Shown: positions 38,201 through 41,200 of the stretch, in pieces | How positions within the stretch are numbered: the stretch's first letter is position 1 | Layout: the number at the start of each line of letters is the position of its first letter | Source: Brachycybe producta | Lineage: Eukaryota > Arthropoda > Diplopoda > Playtdesmida > Andrognathidae | DNA: 64,000 bases | NCBI GenBank assembly: GCA_036925085.1 | Contig: JAUPFP010000089.1 | Coordinates: forward strand, 487,001-551,000 | Direction of reading: 5' to 3' | Made by a program: the position numbers and the translations under genes | Notes under the pieces: model-generated | Seen by the model: the letters and a program-made list of their open reading frames with translations, nothing else | Database searches by the model: none | What the model was told of the DNA's origin: nothing

Positions 38201-41200
38201 ATAGCATTGTTTTTCTATTCAGCCCGTAGACCCATTTGTTAAAGAAAAAATGTTATTTTTTAAAATACACATTCGCGCCGGCAATATGTTTATTTTTCGT
38301 ATTTAAAGTTGTCCAACATTAAGTTTTCAAAGTGCAATGTGCATCTTAAATATATGGCTGATCGATTTTTAAAACTTATATCAAAATCGCAAATTTTTAA
38401 CTTTTTATGTTTAAACTCCATTGAGTACGCCCAAATAAGAAAAAAAAAAAACATTCATTAAAATGCTCGTAAAAATAATTTTAAAAAACCAGAAACAAAA
38501 CAGCACGTGCGCCAATGTGTTGCATTCACTGTGATTTACTTGTGGTTTTTTAAAATTGTTTTTAGGAATTTTTACAAGCATTTTTTAATTTTTTAATTTA
38601 TGAGCGCGTACTCAATGAGGAGTTAGAGTTTGTGTGGAGTTTAACACAAGAGTTAGAAATTCGCAATTTTGATTAGTTTTTAAAAATAGAACCTCACTTA
38701 CCAATTTTTCGTCATTCTATCACTCGATCAGCATATATTTAAGGTGCACATTGCACTTTGAAAACTTAATATTGGACACCTTTAAATATGGAAAATAAAC
38801 ATATTGAGACGTTTGGGCCCGCCGCTTATTTTCGCTCTTTAGCGTTTTCGTTTTTGATGGTTTAACGTCACCCTGTATTTTGTTTGGCTTCTGGGCCACT
38901 CGGTACTTTTGGTACCAAGTGACCCAGATGTCATATCTTTTGATCTTGACCTTTTAATTCCCCCTCGTTTTTACTTCCACATGAGTGGAGTTATCGTTTT
39001 TAATTTGATTTTGTTACCTATGTGTGATAACAGGGAATGAATCATGATTTTGGCCAAATAGATCGATCTTGTGATTGGTCTATTTGGGCCAAAATATTAA
39101 AGTAACCAATTGAGAGTTTGTGCCCTGAGAATCCGACTTGTGGATTCTCAGGGTATATAAAGAGTCATTTTTATATGCTCGAGAGTCTTCTTTTAAAATA
39201 CCGAACCTATGCCCGATTTTGGGCAGGTTCTATTTCTAATTATTATTTTCAAGATATATTTTTATGTGTTGTGCATCAATTCGAGTTTTATTTCGTTTTT
39301 GTTTGATACTTTTATCCACGAAATAAACAATTTTACTATTTAACTAAACCAGTGGTGTTTATTATTCGAAACCTTCGATTCCGCGATTGTGAACTTCATC
39401 ATTTGCAGGTCTTCACCTATTTTGGATACTTCAAGGTCCCAACAGGTGCAAACCTGCAACGCACGAGTGAGTATATTTTACACGATTCTTAGGGCAGATT
39501 GTCTATTTTAAAAATTAACATTTTTTCGTTAACATTGGATCTATGGGCTGGAATAGAAAAACGATGCTAGCGCTTTTTGCGGAGATTTTTCGAAGTCACT
39601 TTGCGATGTAGCCTCTTAAGGTGTATATGAGTAAAGTGCCTCTCTCTCTCTCTCTCCAATAGTGAGTGGAATAAATGAATCTAAATAATACTAAAAGCTA
39701 GCCACTTAGTAATTTCGCTTATATACAGTGTGTGCACTGGCACTAAAACGGTTAATTAATATTAAAAATTGGCCCCTTATATGTTTTGTTTTCATTAATT
39801 TCAAACTAAAAGTTTCAAGTCAATATTTTTTTTATTTGTTAAACTATAATTAGTTTAATTTTAAATTTAATTTCAAGTTTAATAATAACACTTGTGTAAC
39901 AATTGTGACAATGTGTCACAGAGTCACAGCTTCCTTGTGTGCCATTATGAACATAATGTTCTACTGAAGCTTATTAAATTGAAAGTTAAAACTAGAGGTT
40001 CAAATCCGAATCCTAAACGGTTCTGGAATTCCTCGAATCTCCCGAATCCTTCATATGAGAATCTTATATTATTCATTAAGATACAAATAAATCAAATAAT
40101 ATTAAATATTAAATTATTAATAAAAAAAAACTGTGTGACACTCAGGGTCGCCTCAAGGTGATGATATTGGTGATCCGGGTACAACAACGAAATTGCAACA
40201 ATCGCTGTTGTTTTTTGTTAGTGAACGCTTCTATTGGACGTCAATAGAGTTAAAACTAATTTTACCGAAGTTTTTAACAGTTGTATAGGTTAGGATTTGA
40301 AAGATTTGAAAGACGAAAAAAGCGCGATGATTCGAGTTTTCGAATCTCAAACATTTTTCAAGATTGGCGGGATTCGAATGTCCCATCTCTAGTTAAAACA
40401 TATTTTGAAGAATCTTATTGGCACCAAAACAACAACACCATATGTCCACCTAAAACAATTCTATCTGGTCTAATTTTCAGAAATAATTCGCTACAAGAAA
40501 CTGCATAGTCATAGATTATCGAAGAAACAGGTCAACAATTCTTACCAGAACGTCGGAATTTATCATGTCCGAGATTCAGATCAGCCATTCCGTCCCTTGG
40601 TTTGCCGTAGTCATTGTCCAAGCCACGACGAGGATCATGTTCGTTGTTGTATCCACCCCTTGGCTTGCCATAGTTATTGTCTAAACCTGGACGAGGAACT
40701 TTGTAACCCCCATATCTATCTTTTGGCCTGTCATAGTCATTGTCGAAACCAGAACGTGGAACTCCGTCACTACCATATCTATTTTTTGGCATGTCATAAT
40801 CGTTTTCCAAGCCTGGACGAGGGCCTCTGTCACCAGCGTATATATTATTCGGCCTTTCATAATCGTTGTCTAAATCTGGACGTGCCGGACCTCCACTACC
40901 ACCATATTTATCTTTTCGCCTATCGTTGTCTAAACCTTGACGAGGACGTCCATCACCATCATATCTATCTCTGAGCTTATTGCCATCATTGTCCAAATCA
41001 TGTTGTGGTTCACGGCCGCCATCATATCTATCTCTTGGCCTTCCATAATCACCATTGATATCTCGCGGCTTGTTTCTTTCATCATGTCCGTTTCTATCCG
41101 GTTTGTCGTAATCACAGTTTACGTCTCGATGCTTGTCGCCGCCTTCACCTCTAACTCTGGGCTTGTCGCTGTCATCACCTCTAGCTCTCGGCTTGTCGCT

